A stretch of DNA of 64,000 nt from JAUHXS01 sp965213575. Its GTDB lineage: Bacteria; Bacteroidota; Bacteroidia; Chitinophagales; JAUHXS01. The translations under genes and the position numbers were made by a program. The stretch spans positions 1 to 64,000 of the forward strand of contig CBDBZN010000014.1 in the NCBI GenBank assembly GCA_965213575.1, in the 5' to 3' direction. Under the pieces are notes generated by a model. The model worked only from the letters and a program-made list of their open reading frames with translations. It was not told where the DNA came from and ran no database searches. This document shows positions 27,236-37,488 of the stretch, in pieces (within the stretch, counting starts at the first letter, position 1; each line of letters starts with the position of its first letter).

Positions 27236-30200
27236 ATTTTGAGCCAGATATTGCAGGGAAAGCGTATTGGATAGACCAACGAACGATAGAATTTAAGCCT
27301 GATGAGGAGCTTCCGTCAGGACAAATATACGAGGCGGAGTTTTTCTTATCCAAACTTATAAAAGTGCCGGATAATTTAAAAACGTTAACGTTTCAGTTTC
27401 AAGTGATGCAACAGTCGGTGAGTGTATATTATGAAGGAATGAAAGCAATGGATACCAAAGATTTAAAATGGCAAAAAATTATTGGAAAATTAAACACCTC
27501 TGATCAAGCTAATGATAATAACATCGAAAAAATATTAACTGCGAAACAAAACGGAAAAGTATTGAACATCAAATGGGCACATGAATCCGGCACTCGTGTT
27601 CACCAATTTATGATCGATAGTGTCCATCGGACAGAAGATAGGGGAAAAGTAATATTGGAATGGGATGGGAGCATTATTGGTTCAACATCAGAAGGAGAAA
27701 TGGAGGTAGAAATCCCACCCTTAGGAGAGTTTAAAGTGCTTAACCTAAATGTAGTACAACAGCCAACACAATATATAGCAGCATACTTTTCTGATCCGGT
27801 TGACCCTAATCAAAACCTAGAAGGGCTGGTGCGAATTTTAGATCAAGAAGTGCGTTGGATCGTTGAAGAAAACATCGTTAAAATCTATCCAAAGGAAAGA
27901 TTACTCGGAGAAGTGAACGTACTTATTGAAGATGGAATCAGGAACACACTCGGTTATAATTTAATGGAAGAATTTGCTCAAAACGTCACTTTTAGGAGTG
28001 TGAAACCTAATATAGAATTGATCGGTGATGGTATCATTCTACCGAGCAGCGATGGACTAATTTTCCCTTTTAAAGCAGTAAGCTTAAAAGCTGTGAATGT
28101 CAAAATCATCAAAATTTTTGAAGATAATGTCGCCCAGTTTTTACAAGTAAATCAGTTTGACGGCACACGAGAGATGAAACGAGTGGGAAGAATTGTATAT
28201 AAAAATACAGTGCAACTTACTTCAGATAAACCTATAGATTACGGACAATGGAACACTTTTTCACTTAATCTTGCTGACCTTATACAAACAGATCCGGGAG
28301 CGATTTACAGAGTACATATCAGCTTCGATCAATATCAGTCGCTTTACCCTTGCAATGATAATGAGCAATTGGGTAATGAGCAAGTGGGTATAGGAGAGGA
28401 TCCGGAAATGGCCGGTTTTGATTCACCAGATGATTACTATTATTACGACGATTACTATTATGATGATTATGGTTATGATTACAATTGGGATGAAAAAGAT
28501 AATCCGTGCAGTTCCTCTTATTATGCTCGCAACGCTCACAGTATCGCTCGGAATGTTTTTGCTTCAGATTTAGGCATCATTGCAAAAGGTGGCAATAGCA
28601 ATAATCTTAAAGTAGTAGTCACTGACCTGCGAACCACTGATCCTTTGCCTGGCGTAAAGTTAAAAATCTATAATTTTCAAAATAGACTTATGACTGAAGC
28701 CAAAACCGATGGCGATGGCATGGCCAACATTGGCCTTACTAAAAAACCTTTCTTATTGGTTGCAACTAATGGAAAACAAGTTGGGTATTTAAGATTAGAT
28801 GATGGCTCTGCATTGTCTATGAGTATGTTTAACATTGGAGGACAAGAAAACCAAAAAGGGGTAAAAGGATTTTTATATGGTGAAAGAGGAGTATGGAGGC
28901 CGGGCGATACCGTCTTTTTAAATTTTATTATGGAAGATGAATTGGCAACCATACCTGATAATCATCCGGTAGTTTTAGAATTATATACACCTGAAAATCA
29001 GCTAATTAAAAGAATAGTTAGAACTACTTCGCTCAACGGTTTTTATAATTTCACATTCGAGACTGAGCCTGATGCCCCTACCGGCAAATGGTTGGCAAAG
29101 GTAAAGATCGGAGGTTCTGAATTTACACAAACGATTAGGATTGAAGCCATTAAACCTAATCGGCTAAAAATTATTATCGACTTTGGAAATGAAATATTGA
29201 CTAATATCGGCGGGCAAAAAGGCCAACTGCAGGCTAAATGGCTGCATGGAGCAACTGCTAAAAATCTTAAAGCAGATGTGGAAACCATTTTGGCTGAAGG
29301 CAAAACCAATTTTAAAAATTATCCCGACTACCACTTTGACGACCCCGCTAAAAATTTTGAAGCACAAGAGAAAACTATTTTTGAAGGTAATTTAGATGAA
29401 AATGGCATTGCAACTATTAACCCTGCTTTTCAAGTGGGTAACAACGCGCCGGGCATGTTAAAGGCACAGTTTAAAACTAGAGTATTTGAAAATAGTGGTG
29501 ATTTTAGTATTGATCGTTACGTGTTACCGTATTCTCCCTACCGCAGTTATATAGGAGTAAAAGTTCCCGAAGGCTCCGGTTGGAATAGCGCTATATACTC
29601 TAATGAAAATACCTTAGTTCCTGTTGTTATAGTAGATGAAAATGGTAATCCGACTAGTCGTGATAAAGTGAAAATTGAAATATTTGATGTCTATTGGCGA
29701 TGGTGGTGGGAAAGTAGTGATGATTATGACTTAGCTCGTTATGTGTCTAACCGAGAAAAAAACCTTCTTAAAACAGACTACATTTCAACTGCTAATGGAA
29801 AAGCAATGTATGAAATGAATCTGGATGGAGAATATTGGGGTAGAAAATACATTAAGGTGACGGATCCGGTGAGCGGACATAGTACCGGACAACTATTTTA
29901 TACTTCTTACAAAGGTTGGTGGAACAGCTCCGGCACAGAAAACCCCGGTGGTGCCGAAATGCTCACTTTTACTACGGATAAAAAATCCTATAAAGTTGGG
30001 GAAGAAGTGCAAGTAGAATTACCCAATGCTCAAAAAGGAAGAACTTTAGTAAGTATTGAATCAGGCTCAAAAGTGATACAAACATTTTGGGTACAAATGG
30101 AAGCGGGCAAAAAATCTTTTCGCTTTAAAGCGACTCCGGATATGGCTCCAAATGTGTATGTGCACTTAACATTACTTCAACCACATAAGCATGACAATGA

Positions 30201-32577
30201 TTTGCCGATCAGGTTATATGGCGTTCAATCGATTGCTATTGAAGATCCAAATACGCACTTAAATCCGGTCATTAGTATGGCAGAAGAATTATCGCCGGAG
30301 TCTAAGGTAACTATTAAAGTGTCTGAAAAAAATAATAAAAAAATGACCTACACGGTGGCAGTTGTTGATGAAGGATTATTAGACCTCACAAGGTTCAAAA
30401 CGCCTAACCCTTGGGAACATTTCTATACAAGAGAAGCACTTGGCGTAAAAACATGGGATATGTATAAATATGTTTTGGGTGCTTTTACCGGTGAGATGGC
30501 GGGCTTATTAGCACTTGGTGGAGATGAGTTTATCAATAATAAAGAGCAAAAAGATGTTAACCGATTTAAACCCGTAGTAAAATTTATGGGCCCTTTTGAA
30601 TTAGATCGTGGTAAGACGGCAACGCACACTTTCACGATGCCTAATTATGTGGGCTCTGTAAGGACAATGGTTATCGCCGGCCAAGATGGAGCCTACGGTT
30701 TTGCAGAAGAAACTACGCCTGTTAAACAGCCACTGATGGTACTAGGTACATTACCGAGAGTATTAAGTCCGGGAGAGTCGGTCAAACTTCCGGTAACGGT
30801 CTTCGCCATGGACAAAAACATTAAAAATGTGTCGGTGCAAATTGTAACAAACGACATGTTGCCTATTGTAGGAGCAACACAACAAAATATCCGATTTAAT
30901 GAAGAAGGGGATCAAATTGTAACCTTCGATTTGAAAGTGGCAGAACGAATTGGCGTTGGAGCAGTTAAAATAATAGCTGAAAGTGGGAAAACAAAGTCAG
31001 TGTATGATATTGAGCTTAAAATTAGAGCACCTAACCCACGCATCACGAAAGTGATTGATGGTGTTGTGGGATCAGGGCAGTCATGGGAACAAAAATATGA
31101 AGCTGTTGGCATGAAAGGAACAAATCATGGCGTGCTGGAAGTTTCTCGTATTCCATCTATTGATTTAGAGACGAGATTAAAATACTTGATCAGCTATCCT
31201 CACGGATGTGTAGAGCAAATAACTTCAGCAGTTTTCCCGCAATTATTTTTGAGTAATTTAATAGAGTTAGATGCTGATCGAAAGATTCAAATTGAAGACA
31301 ATATTCGGACTGCCATCAACAATTTAAAGAAATTCCAAGTTAATAATGGTGGTTTATCTTATTGGCCGGGCAGTTACGATCGCACTGCAAATGAATGGGG
31401 TACGAGTTATGCAGGGCACTTTATGTTAGAAGCAAAAACGAAAGGATATGATCTTCCGATCGGGTTTTTACCGGCTTGGATACAATATCAAACCCAAATG
31501 GCAAATGATTGGCAGCCTAAGCAATCGGAGGGCAAATATTATCATCGTAGCGATGAACTGATACAATCGTATCGTTTATATACGTTGGCATTGGCAGGAG
31601 AGCCTGCTCTCGGAGCGATGAATAGAATGAGAGAAAATAAAACTTCAAGCACAGCAGCGGTGTGGCGGCTCGCAAGCGCTTACCAATTAACAGGAAAAAC
31701 GGAAGTGGCAAAAGAATTAGTTCAAGCGTTAAGCACTAAAATTCAGCCATATAAAGAGTTGGCTTACTCCTATGGTAGTTCTGAGCGAGATCAGGCTATG
31801 ATATTAGAGACTTTAGTGTTGCTAAATGATAAATCAAGAGCGAAGAAAGTATTAGATGACTTGGTGAAAGAATTTAATTCCGGTAGTTGGCACAGCACAC
31901 AAACTACTGCTTATACTTTGTTGGCAATCGCCAAATTTACCGGGGAAAATGATGAAAAAACAATGCTGGATTATCAGTATACCCTTAACGGGAAAAGCGA
32001 AACCATCCGAACTGATCATCCTGTTTCACAGATAAAAATTCCTATGTCGAGCGTAACCTCCGGAAAAGTTAAAGTAACTAATGAAGGAAGTCAGGTGTTG
32101 TTTGTGAAAGTTCAATTAGATGGTATTCCTGCAGCAGGAAAAGCGATTAACCAAGAGCGAGATTTAGAAATGACCGTTCGCTATTTAGATATGGCGGGTA
32201 ATACTATTGATCCTGCCAACCTGCGACAAGGAACAGACTTCATGGCAGAAGTAAAACTCCACCATCCGGGAGTCAGAAGAACATATCAGGAGATGGCATT
32301 AACTCAATTATTCCCATCGGGATGGGAAATAAGAAATACCCGATTAGATGAAGTTAGTTCAACTAAAATTGTGGATGAACCAACGTATCAAGATATCAGG
32401 GGTGATCGAGTGTATACTTATTTTGATATTGAAAAGAATAGCACTAAAACGTTTAGAATATTATTAAATGCAACTTATGAAGGAGAGTTTTACCTGCCGG
32501 CAGTTAACTGCGAAGCAATGTATGACAATACGATTAGTGCTACAAAGACTGGCGATTGGGTTAAAGTGGTGAGATAA
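27004..32577 (+). CDS. Alpha-2-macroglobulin family lipoprotein (MG domains, thioester)
   Basis: A 1,857-residue bacterial alpha-2-macroglobulin. The signal peptide ends in a lipobox LLLIQC (Cys22), so it is a lipoprotein facing the periplasm. The long N-terminal half is a series of MG beta-sandwich domains, with GFLYGERGVWRPGDTVFL marking the MG3-MG4 area typical of YfhM proteins. Residues about 473-500 form a Tyr/Asp-rich stretch. The bait/ANA part contains YTVAVVDEGLLDLTRF and KFMGPFELDRGKTATHTF. The thioester motif is intact, PHGCVEQITS (Cys1402 to Gln1405), followed by the helical thioester domain (NNGGLSYWPGS) and the receptor-binding-like C-terminus. The protein should trap proteases covalently. 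It pairs with pbpC as in Escherichia coli yfhM-pbpC. No frame break over 5.6 kb. Confidence 0.93.
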   Translation: MYLSNLYRYLLLSFVFLLLIQCGDDKKISKQAVNPAFTGYVAAFTSGVLSSRSTIQVRLMENMKNVTVNQLIEKDLFDFEPDIAGKAYWIDQRTIEFKPDEELPSGQIYEAEFFLSKLIKVPDNLKTLTFQFQVMQQSVSVYYEGMKAMDTKDLKWQKIIGKLNTSDQANDNNIEKILTAKQNGKVLNIKWAHESGTRVHQFMIDSVHRTEDRGKVILEWDGSIIGSTSEGEMEVEIPPLGEFKVLNLNVVQQPTQYIAAYFSDPVDPNQNLEGLVRILDQEVRWIVEENIVKIYPKERLLGEVNVLIEDGIRNTLGYNLMEEFAQNVTFRSVKPNIELIGDGIILPSSDGLIFPFKAVSLKAVNVKIIKIFEDNVAQFLQVNQFDGTREMKRVGRIVYKNTVQLTSDKPIDYGQWNTFSLNLADLIQTDPGAIYRVHISFDQYQSLYPCNDNEQLGNEQVGIGEDPEMAGFDSPDDYYYYDDYYYDDYGYDYNWDEKDNPCSSSYYARNAHSIARNVFASDLGIIAKGGNSNNLKVVVTDLRTTDPLPGVKLKIYNFQNRLMTEAKTDGDGMANIGLTKKPFLLVATNGKQVGYLRLDDGSALSMSMFNIGGQENQKGVKGFLYGERGVWRPGDTVFLNFIMEDELATIPDNHPVVLELYTPENQLIKRIVRTTSLNGFYNFTFETEPDAPTGKWLAKVKIGGSEFTQTIRIEAIKPNRLKIIIDFGNEILTNIGGQKGQLQAKWLHGATAKNLKADVETILAEGKTNFKNYPDYHFDDPAKNFEAQEKTIFEGNLDENGIATINPAFQVGNNAPGMLKAQFKTRVFENSGDFSIDRYVLPYSPYRSYIGVKVPEGSGWNSAIYSNENTLVPVVIVDENGNPTSRDKVKIEIFDVYWRWWWESSDDYDLARYVSNREKNLLKTDYISTANGKAMYEMNLDGEYWGRKYIKVTDPVSGHSTGQLFYTSYKGWWNSSGTENPGGAEMLTFTTDKKSYKVGEEVQVELPNAQKGRTLVSIESGSKVIQTFWVQMEAGKKSFRFKATPDMAPNVYVHLTLLQPHKHDNDLPIRLYGVQSIAIEDPNTHLNPVISMAEELSPESKVTIKVSEKNNKKMTYTVAVVDEGLLDLTRFKTPNPWEHFYTREALGVKTWDMYKYVLGAFTGEMAGLLALGGDEFINNKEQKDVNRFKPVVKFMGPFELDRGKTATHTFTMPNYVGSVRTMVIAGQDGAYGFAEETTPVKQPLMVLGTLPRVLSPGESVKLPVTVFAMDKNIKNVSVQIVTNDMLPIVGATQQNIRFNEEGDQIVTFDLKVAERIGVGAVKIIAESGKTKSVYDIELKIRAPNPRITKVIDGVVGSGQSWEQKYEAVGMKGTNHGVLEVSRIPSIDLETRLKYLISYPHGCVEQITSAVFPQLFLSNLIELDADRKIQIEDNIRTAINNLKKFQVNNGGLSYWPGSYDRTANEWGTSYAGHFMLEAKTKGYDLPIGFLPAWIQYQTQMANDWQPKQSEGKYYHRSDELIQSYRLYTLALAGEPALGAMNRMRENKTSSTAAVWRLASAYQLTGKTEVAKELVQALSTKIQPYKELAYSYGSSERDQAMILETLVLLNDKSRAKKVLDDLVKEFNSGSWHSTQTTAYTLLAIAKFTGENDEKTMLDYQYTLNGKSETIRTDHPVSQIKIPMSSVTSGKVKVTNEGSQVLFVKVQLDGIPAAGKAINQERDLEMTVRYLDMAGNTIDPANLRQGTDFMAEVKLHHPGVRRTYQEMALTQLFPSGWEIRNTRLDEVSSTKIVDEPTYQDIRGDRVYTYFDIEKNSTKTFRILLNATYEGEFYLPAVNCEAMYDNTISATKTGDWVKVVR

Positions 32578-32702
32578 AATCATCATACTGAAACTTAAGA
32601 TTGTAGATTTACGAGGTGCGATTTGTCAATGTTACGTTTTTGAATGGTAAATGTTGAATGGTATGAAGAGCAATAATACCAATGTGACAAAGTGAGTTCG
32701 TC

Positions 32703-32745
32703 ATTTCGATGGTGAATGCTGCCTAAGCAGCATGAGACTCGAAAT
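32703..32745. repeat. REP-like nested inverted repeat between the macroglobulin gene and pbpC
   Basis: ATTTCGA (32703-32709) pairs with TCGAAAT (32739-32745), and inside it TGCTGC-CTAA-GCAGCA forms a second stem. The flanking text GTCATTTCGA and CATGACG resembles intergenic repeats seen in many Bacteroidota genomes (GTCATTTCGA-type). Only one copy is in the window, so repeat status is from general knowledge of such elements. It does not stop the operon reading being plausible. Confidence 0.5.
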
Positions 32746-32821
32746 CCTCCTTTTTCATTATGGCATGACGCCCTATCATTTGACATTATTAATTTCGCAA
32801 AAGTCTTTACTTTTGACCTAT

Positions 32822-35167
32822 ATGACTCGAAAAAAATCCTTTAAAATCATATTATATGCTGTACTTGTTGTCCTAATAGATTACTTCATATTTTGTTTAA
32901 AAAATCCTCTGTTCCAAGATCCATATGCTACTGTTTTAGAAGATCAAAAAGAAACGCTCATCGCTGCTAAGATTGCAACCGACGGACAGTGGCGGTTTCC
33001 TAAAAGTGATCACGTACCTGAGAAATTTAAACAAGCCATCCTTCATTTTGAAGATGAATATTTCCCCTATCATCCCGGCGTAAATCCACTGGCATTGTTC
33101 AGAGCTTTGAAACAAAACCTCACATCAGGAGAGGTAGTTAGTGGCGGTAGCACACTGACGATGCAAGTCATTCGACTTTCCCGAAAAGGGAAATCAAGAA
33201 CTTACTTTGAAAAAATTGTAGAAATCATTCAAGCAATCAGATTAGAGTTGACGCACAGCAAACAAGAAGTTCTAAGTTTATACACTGCTCATGCTCCTTT
33301 TGGAGGGAATGTAGTTGGATTGGATGCTGCTGCTTGGCGATATTACGGCCGGCCGGCTGATCAATTATCATGGGGAGAAGCAGCAACCTTAGCTGTACTG
33401 CCTAATGCCCCAGCTTTAATATACCCGGGTAAAAATCAGCTTAAACTTCTAAAGAAAAGAGACAGATTGTTGGATAAACTTAACTCAAAAAATATTATCG
33501 ACCAAATAACTTGTGATTTAGCAAAAAGTGAACCCTTGCCCCAGCGGCCTAAATCACTTCCACAAATTGCTCCTCACTTATTAATGAGGATTATTCAAGA
33601 GAATGGAGAAGGGAAAAGATGGACAACTACGTTGAATACAGCATGGCAAAAACGATTAAATAATATTACCAATAAATACTACAAGCATTTAAAGCAAAAC
33701 GAAATTCATAACCTAGCCATCGTTTTGATAGAGGTGGCTAGCGGAGAATTAAAGGGATACATCGGCAATACTTCCGGTACTGATGAGCACGAGGGACATC
33801 AAGTGGATATCATTACCTCTCCAAGAAGCACTGGAAGTATTTTAAAACCTTTCTTATACGCTGCGATGCTTACGGACGGGGAGCTTTTGCCGGATATGCT
33901 GGTAAAAGATGTGCCTACACAAATAGCCGGATATGCTCCTAAGAATTTTAATAAAACTTACGATGGGGCAGTGCCTGCTAGTGAAGCTTTGGCTCGGTCA
34001 TTAAACATTCCGGCGGTGAGAATGTTACAAGAATATGGCACAGAGCGATTTTATGCTAAATTGCAAAAATTGAATTTTAGTACTATTGATAAAGATGTAG
34101 ATCATTATGGGTTATCAATTATTCTCGGTGGCGCAGAAGCCACTTTGTGGGACTTAGTGAATGTTTATGCCGGCATGGCACGAACACTTAATAATTTTGC
34201 AGATTTGAGTGCTCGTTATGATCCTACAGATTATAAAGCAGCAGTTTTTACAAAAAATAATCATTCTCCATTGAAAAAAGAATTTAAAGAAACAAGTGTT
34301 TTTAATGCAGCTTCTATTTGGCATACATTTGAGGCGTTGTCTGCGTTGAATCGGCCTGCGGAAGAAAGCGGTTGGGAAAGTTTTTCTTCCTCCAGAAAAG
34401 TCGCTTGGAAAACAGGTACTAGCTTCGGACATCGAGATGCTTGGTCAGTAGGTATCACGCCTGAATATGTAGTTGGTGTATGGGTTGGGAACGCTGATGG
34501 GGAGGGAAGGCCGGGATTGACCGGCGTAAATGTGGCTGCACCTATTCTTTTTGATGTGTTTAAGCTGTTGCCAACTACTACTTGGTTTAAAACACCTTAT
34601 GATGATTTAACCGCTGTTCCAATTTGCAAAAGAAGCGGACATCGAGCAACAACTATTTGTCCGGCTGATACACAATATATTGCTACTTCGGCCCTTAAGA
34701 CTCCTGTATGCAATTATCATCAGTTGGTACATTTAGATAAAACAGAAACCATTTTAGTTAATTCTAGCTGTTATCCGGTAACTGATATGATTACAAAATC
34801 TTGGTTTTTGTTGCCACCCATTCAAGAATGGTATTATAAATCGGTTGATCCGCATTATCGCTCCCTACCACCCCTTCTTCCTGAATGTCGTACATACGGC
34901 ACGCAGCAAATGATGGACTTGATCTATCCCCAAAAAGGAATGGCCGTTTATGCTCCGAAAGGTTTATCAGGTGAGCAAGAAAAGATCATCTTTGAAGCAG
35001 CACATCGCAATCCCAATGCTACTATTTATTGGCATTTAGATGAAACATTTATCGCAACGACCAACGGCGAGCATAAGGTATCATTATCCCCTACTCCCGG
35101 CAATCATCTTTTAACTATAGTAGATGAAAATGGAAATAGTATTGATAGGAAATTTGAGGTGAAATAG
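32822..35167 (+). CDS. pbpC: Penicillin-binding protein 1C
   Basis: A bifunctional class A PBP of 781 residues. ATG at 32822 (MTRKKSFKIILYAVLVVL) is chosen because it places the single N-terminal membrane anchor at the start; the 30 codons upstream lie in the repeat region. Glycosyltransferase domain: HFEDEYFPYHPGVNP and SGGSTLTMQVIRL. Transpeptidase domain: SxxK motif in STGSILKPFLYA, SLN in ALARSLNIPAV, and KTGT in AWKTGTSFGHRDAW. The C-terminal ~90 residues form the BiPBP_C domain. It polymerises and may crosslink peptidoglycan at the membrane. Genetic linkage to the macroglobulin gene suggests a combined periplasmic defence and repair role, as proposed for enterobacteria. Confidence 0.93.
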   Translation: MTRKKSFKIILYAVLVVLIDYFIFCLKNPLFQDPYATVLEDQKETLIAAKIATDGQWRFPKSDHVPEKFKQAILHFEDEYFPYHPGVNPLALFRALKQNLTSGEVVSGGSTLTMQVIRLSRKGKSRTYFEKIVEIIQAIRLELTHSKQEVLSLYTAHAPFGGNVVGLDAAAWRYYGRPADQLSWGEAATLAVLPNAPALIYPGKNQLKLLKKRDRLLDKLNSKNIIDQITCDLAKSEPLPQRPKSLPQIAPHLLMRIIQENGEGKRWTTTLNTAWQKRLNNITNKYYKHLKQNEIHNLAIVLIEVASGELKGYIGNTSGTDEHEGHQVDIITSPRSTGSILKPFLYAAMLTDGELLPDMLVKDVPTQIAGYAPKNFNKTYDGAVPASEALARSLNIPAVRMLQEYGTERFYAKLQKLNFSTIDKDVDHYGLSIILGGAEATLWDLVNVYAGMARTLNNFADLSARYDPTDYKAAVFTKNNHSPLKKEFKETSVFNAASIWHTFEALSALNRPAEESGWESFSSSRKVAWKTGTSFGHRDAWSVGITPEYVVGVWVGNADGEGRPGLTGVNVAAPILFDVFKLLPTTTWFKTPYDDLTAVPICKRSGHRATTICPADTQYIATSALKTPVCNYHQLVHLDKTETILVNSSCYPVTDMITKSWFLLPPIQEWYYKSVDPHYRSLPPLLPECRTYGTQQMMDLIYPQKGMAVYAPKGLSGEQEKIIFEAAHRNPNATIYWHLDETFIATTNGEHKVSLSPTPGNHLLTIVDENGNSIDRKFEVK

Positions 35168-35176
35168 AGAAAAATG

Positions 35177-35251
35177 TCGGGGTAGGCAGACTCGAACTGC
35201 CGACCCCACGCCCCCCAGACGTGTACTCTAACCGGACTGAGCTATACCCCG
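35177..35251 (-). tRNA. tRNA-Pro (anticodon GGG)
   Basis: On the minus strand the full cloverleaf is visible: acceptor CGGGGTA paired with TACCCCG, a D arm containing GGTTAGAGT, anticodon stem CACGT/GCGTG with the seven-base loop CTGGGGG (anticodon GGG), and T arm GGCAG-TTCGAGT-CTGCC. The discriminator base is A and the CCA end is not encoded. It stands alone between pbpC and the epimerase gene. No integrase or attachment-site duplication was noticed beside it. Confidence 0.93.
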
Positions 35252-35375
35252 AACTAATTGCAAATTTATAATTTATAGCTCATAAATAATAGCGTAAGAT
35301 AACTGATGATGGTGATGAAAGTTATAGAAACATAATTTCATTCTTTTTCTTTATACTTGTAAAAAATAAAAAATA

Positions 35376-36365
35376 TTGAAATCACTAGTAACCGGAGGAG
35401 CCGGATTTATAGGAGCACATGTGACTAATGAATTGATCGCTATGGGGCATCAAGTAGTAGCCTTGGATGATTTGAGTGGAGGATTTGAAGAAAATGTAAA
35501 TTCAAGAACAACTTTTATAAAAGGCTCCATCACCGATCATGAAATGTTGGAGTATCTTTTTGCTGAATATAAATTTGACTATATATTTCATTTAGCTGCT
35601 TATGCAGCAGAAGGCTTAAGCCATTTCATTAAACGTTTTAATTATAATAATAATTTGATCGGCAGTGTAAATTTGATCAATGAATCGGTCAAACACAAGG
35701 TAAAATGTTTTGTATTTACCTCTTCTATCGCTGTGTATGGAGCAGGTCAAGTACCTTTGAGGGAAGATATGATTCCTGTTCCTGAAGATCCTTATGGTAT
35801 TGCAAAATTAGCAGTGGAGCAAGATTTAAAGGTTACTAAGGAAATGTTTGGCTTAGATTATATCATTTTCAGGCCACATAATGTATATGGCGAATATCAA
35901 AATTTAGGAGATAAATATAGAAATGTAGTAGGCATTTTTATGAATCAAATCATGCAAAATAAACCGTTAACTATTTTTGGCGACGGAGAGCAGACAAGAG
36001 CATTTAGTTATATTAGTGATGTTGCTCCTTACATTGCCCGCTCTATTAATAATCCTGAGGCGTATAATCAAACTTTTAATATTGGCGCAGATAAAGAGTT
36101 TTCAGTAAATGACTTAGCTTATGAAATTATGCAAGCGATGAACAGCCATACTGAAATCACACATCTACCCCCTAGAAATGAGGTGGTAGACGCTTATGCT
36201 GATCATTCAAAAGCTCAAAATATTTTTGATATGGGAGAAGCAGTATCTTTAAAAGAAGGAATTAGTAAAATGGCAAAATGGGCACAGAAAGCCGGGGCAA
36301 AATCAAGTCAAAAATTTTCCAATATTGAGATCTCTGAAAACCTACCTCCATCTTGGAGAGAGTAA
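35376..36365 (+). CDS. NAD-dependent sugar-nucleotide epimerase/dehydratase
   Basis: A 329-residue extended SDR. A TTG start at 35376 is needed because the Rossmann motif VTGGAGFIGAHV begins at residue 5; the first in-frame ATG would remove it. Other motifs: HLAAYAAEG, SSIAVYG and the catalytic YxxxK in DPYGIAKLAVEQD, then RPHNVYGEYQNLGD and FGDGEQTRAFSYI. This fits UDP-glucose 4-epimerase-like or GDP/dTDP-sugar epimerases; the exact sugar cannot be read. The downstream glycosyltransferase is 40 bases away, so both likely serve surface-glycan assembly. A TATACTTG box about 20 bases upstream resembles the phylum -7 element. Confidence 0.87.
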   Translation: MKSLVTGGAGFIGAHVTNELIAMGHQVVALDDLSGGFEENVNSRTTFIKGSITDHEMLEYLFAEYKFDYIFHLAAYAAEGLSHFIKRFNYNNNLIGSVNLINESVKHKVKCFVFTSSIAVYGAGQVPLREDMIPVPEDPYGIAKLAVEQDLKVTKEMFGLDYIIFRPHNVYGEYQNLGDKYRNVVGIFMNQIMQNKPLTIFGDGEQTRAFSYISDVAPYIARSINNPEAYNQTFNIGADKEFSVNDLAYEIMQAMNSHTEITHLPPRNEVVDAYADHSKAQNIFDMGEAVSLKEGISKMAKWAQKAGAKSSQKFSNIEISENLPPSWRE

Positions 36366-36405
36366 AATTGTAAAACACCTTCAGCTTTCTTTTATCAGCT
36401 AAAAC

Positions 36406-37488
36406 ATGAAAATCCTCTTTTTAGCAGCTCATCGTCCCAATAGATCTCCTTCGCAACGGTTCAGGTTCGAACAATATTTTGACTTTTTAAAAGAGAATGG
36501 TATCAAATACGATTTTTCGTATTTATTAAGTGCTTGGGATGATCGAAATTTTTACAGCAAAGGGAATTACTTAATTAAGTTTTGGATAGTTATTAAATCA
36601 TTTCTAAAACGTTGGCGAGATACTGCCAGGGCGAATAAATATGATATTATTTTTATTCAAAGAGAAGCTTTTATGCTTGGCACCACTTTTTTTGAAAGGC
36701 GTATCGCTAAATCTAGGGCTAAAATGATTTTTGATTTTGATGATGCTATTTGGAAAATGGATGTCTCAAAAGGAAATGAACAATTAAAATTTCTTAAAAA
36801 TCCGAATAAAACCGCTAAGCTGATTGCTATGTCAGATATGGTTTTTGCAGGTAATAAATACTTGACTGATTATGCAAAAAAGTACAATCCTGCTGTATTT
36901 ATTCTTCCTACTACCATTGACACAACCGAATATAAACCCGTTGAAAGAATGATTAAGCAAAAGCCTATTTGTATTGGTTGGAGTGGCAGCAAAACAACGA
37001 TTAAGCATTTTGAGTCAGCATTGCCTTTTTTAAAGGAGATTAAGAATAAATATGGCGATCGAGTTATTTTTAAAATCATTGGTGATGGCAGTTTTAGATC
37101 AAAAGAATTAGATACAGTGGGTATCGATTGGAATAAAGAAGAAGAGCTAAAACAATTGCAAACAATCGATATTGGGATAATGCCTTTACCCAATGATGAG
37201 TGGTCGAAAGGAAAATGTGGATTAAAAGGCCTTCAGTATATGGCTTTAGCAATTCCAACGATCATGTCTCCGGTTGGAGTGAATAGTGAAATTATCCAGC
37301 ACGGTAAGAACGGATTTTTAGCAGCAACTGATAAAAAGTGGATTCAAATTATTGAGCAACTTCTCGCTTCAGCTGAGCTTAGGGAAGAAATTGGCAAAGA
37401 AGGCAGGAAAACTGTCATAAAAGAATTTTCTGTAGAAGCTAACAAAGATTTATACTTAAAACTGTTTGATAAGGCGGCGATTAAGTGA
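36406..37488 (+). CDS. Glycosyltransferase family 4-like (GT-B fold)
   Basis: A 360-residue GT-B glycosyltransferase. N-terminal domain starts MKILFLAAHRPNRSPSQRFR. The acceptor side holds DIIFIQREAF and FDFDDAIW. The C-terminal nucleotide-sugar domain has IGWSGSKTTIKHF, VIFKIIGDG, and the late signature IGIMPLPNDEWSKGKCGLK followed by ALAIPTIMSPVGVN. No membrane segment. Donor and acceptor unknown; the context with the epimerase suggests polysaccharide or glycolipid synthesis. The stop codon lies inside a repeated inverted-repeat element. Confidence 0.85.
   Translation: MKILFLAAHRPNRSPSQRFRFEQYFDFLKENGIKYDFSYLLSAWDDRNFYSKGNYLIKFWIVIKSFLKRWRDTARANKYDIIFIQREAFMLGTTFFERRIAKSRAKMIFDFDDAIWKMDVSKGNEQLKFLKNPNKTAKLIAMSDMVFAGNKYLTDYAKKYNPAVFILPTTIDTTEYKPVERMIKQKPICIGWSGSKTTIKHFESALPFLKEIKNKYGDRVIFKIIGDGSFRSKELDTVGIDWNKEEELKQLQTIDIGIMPLPNDEWSKGKCGLKGLQYMALAIPTIMSPVGVNSEIIQHGKNGFLAATDKKWIQIIEQLLASAELREEIGKEGRKTVIKEFSVEANKDLYLKLFDKAAIK

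Noticed and set aside
32732..32821. Thirty extra N-terminal residues for PBP1C
   Set aside because: They overlap the REP-like inverted repeat and precede the natural membrane-anchor start at 32822.
35177..35251. tRNA-Pro as an attachment site for a mobile island
   Set aside because: No integrase and no duplicated tRNA 3' end were noticed within the window.
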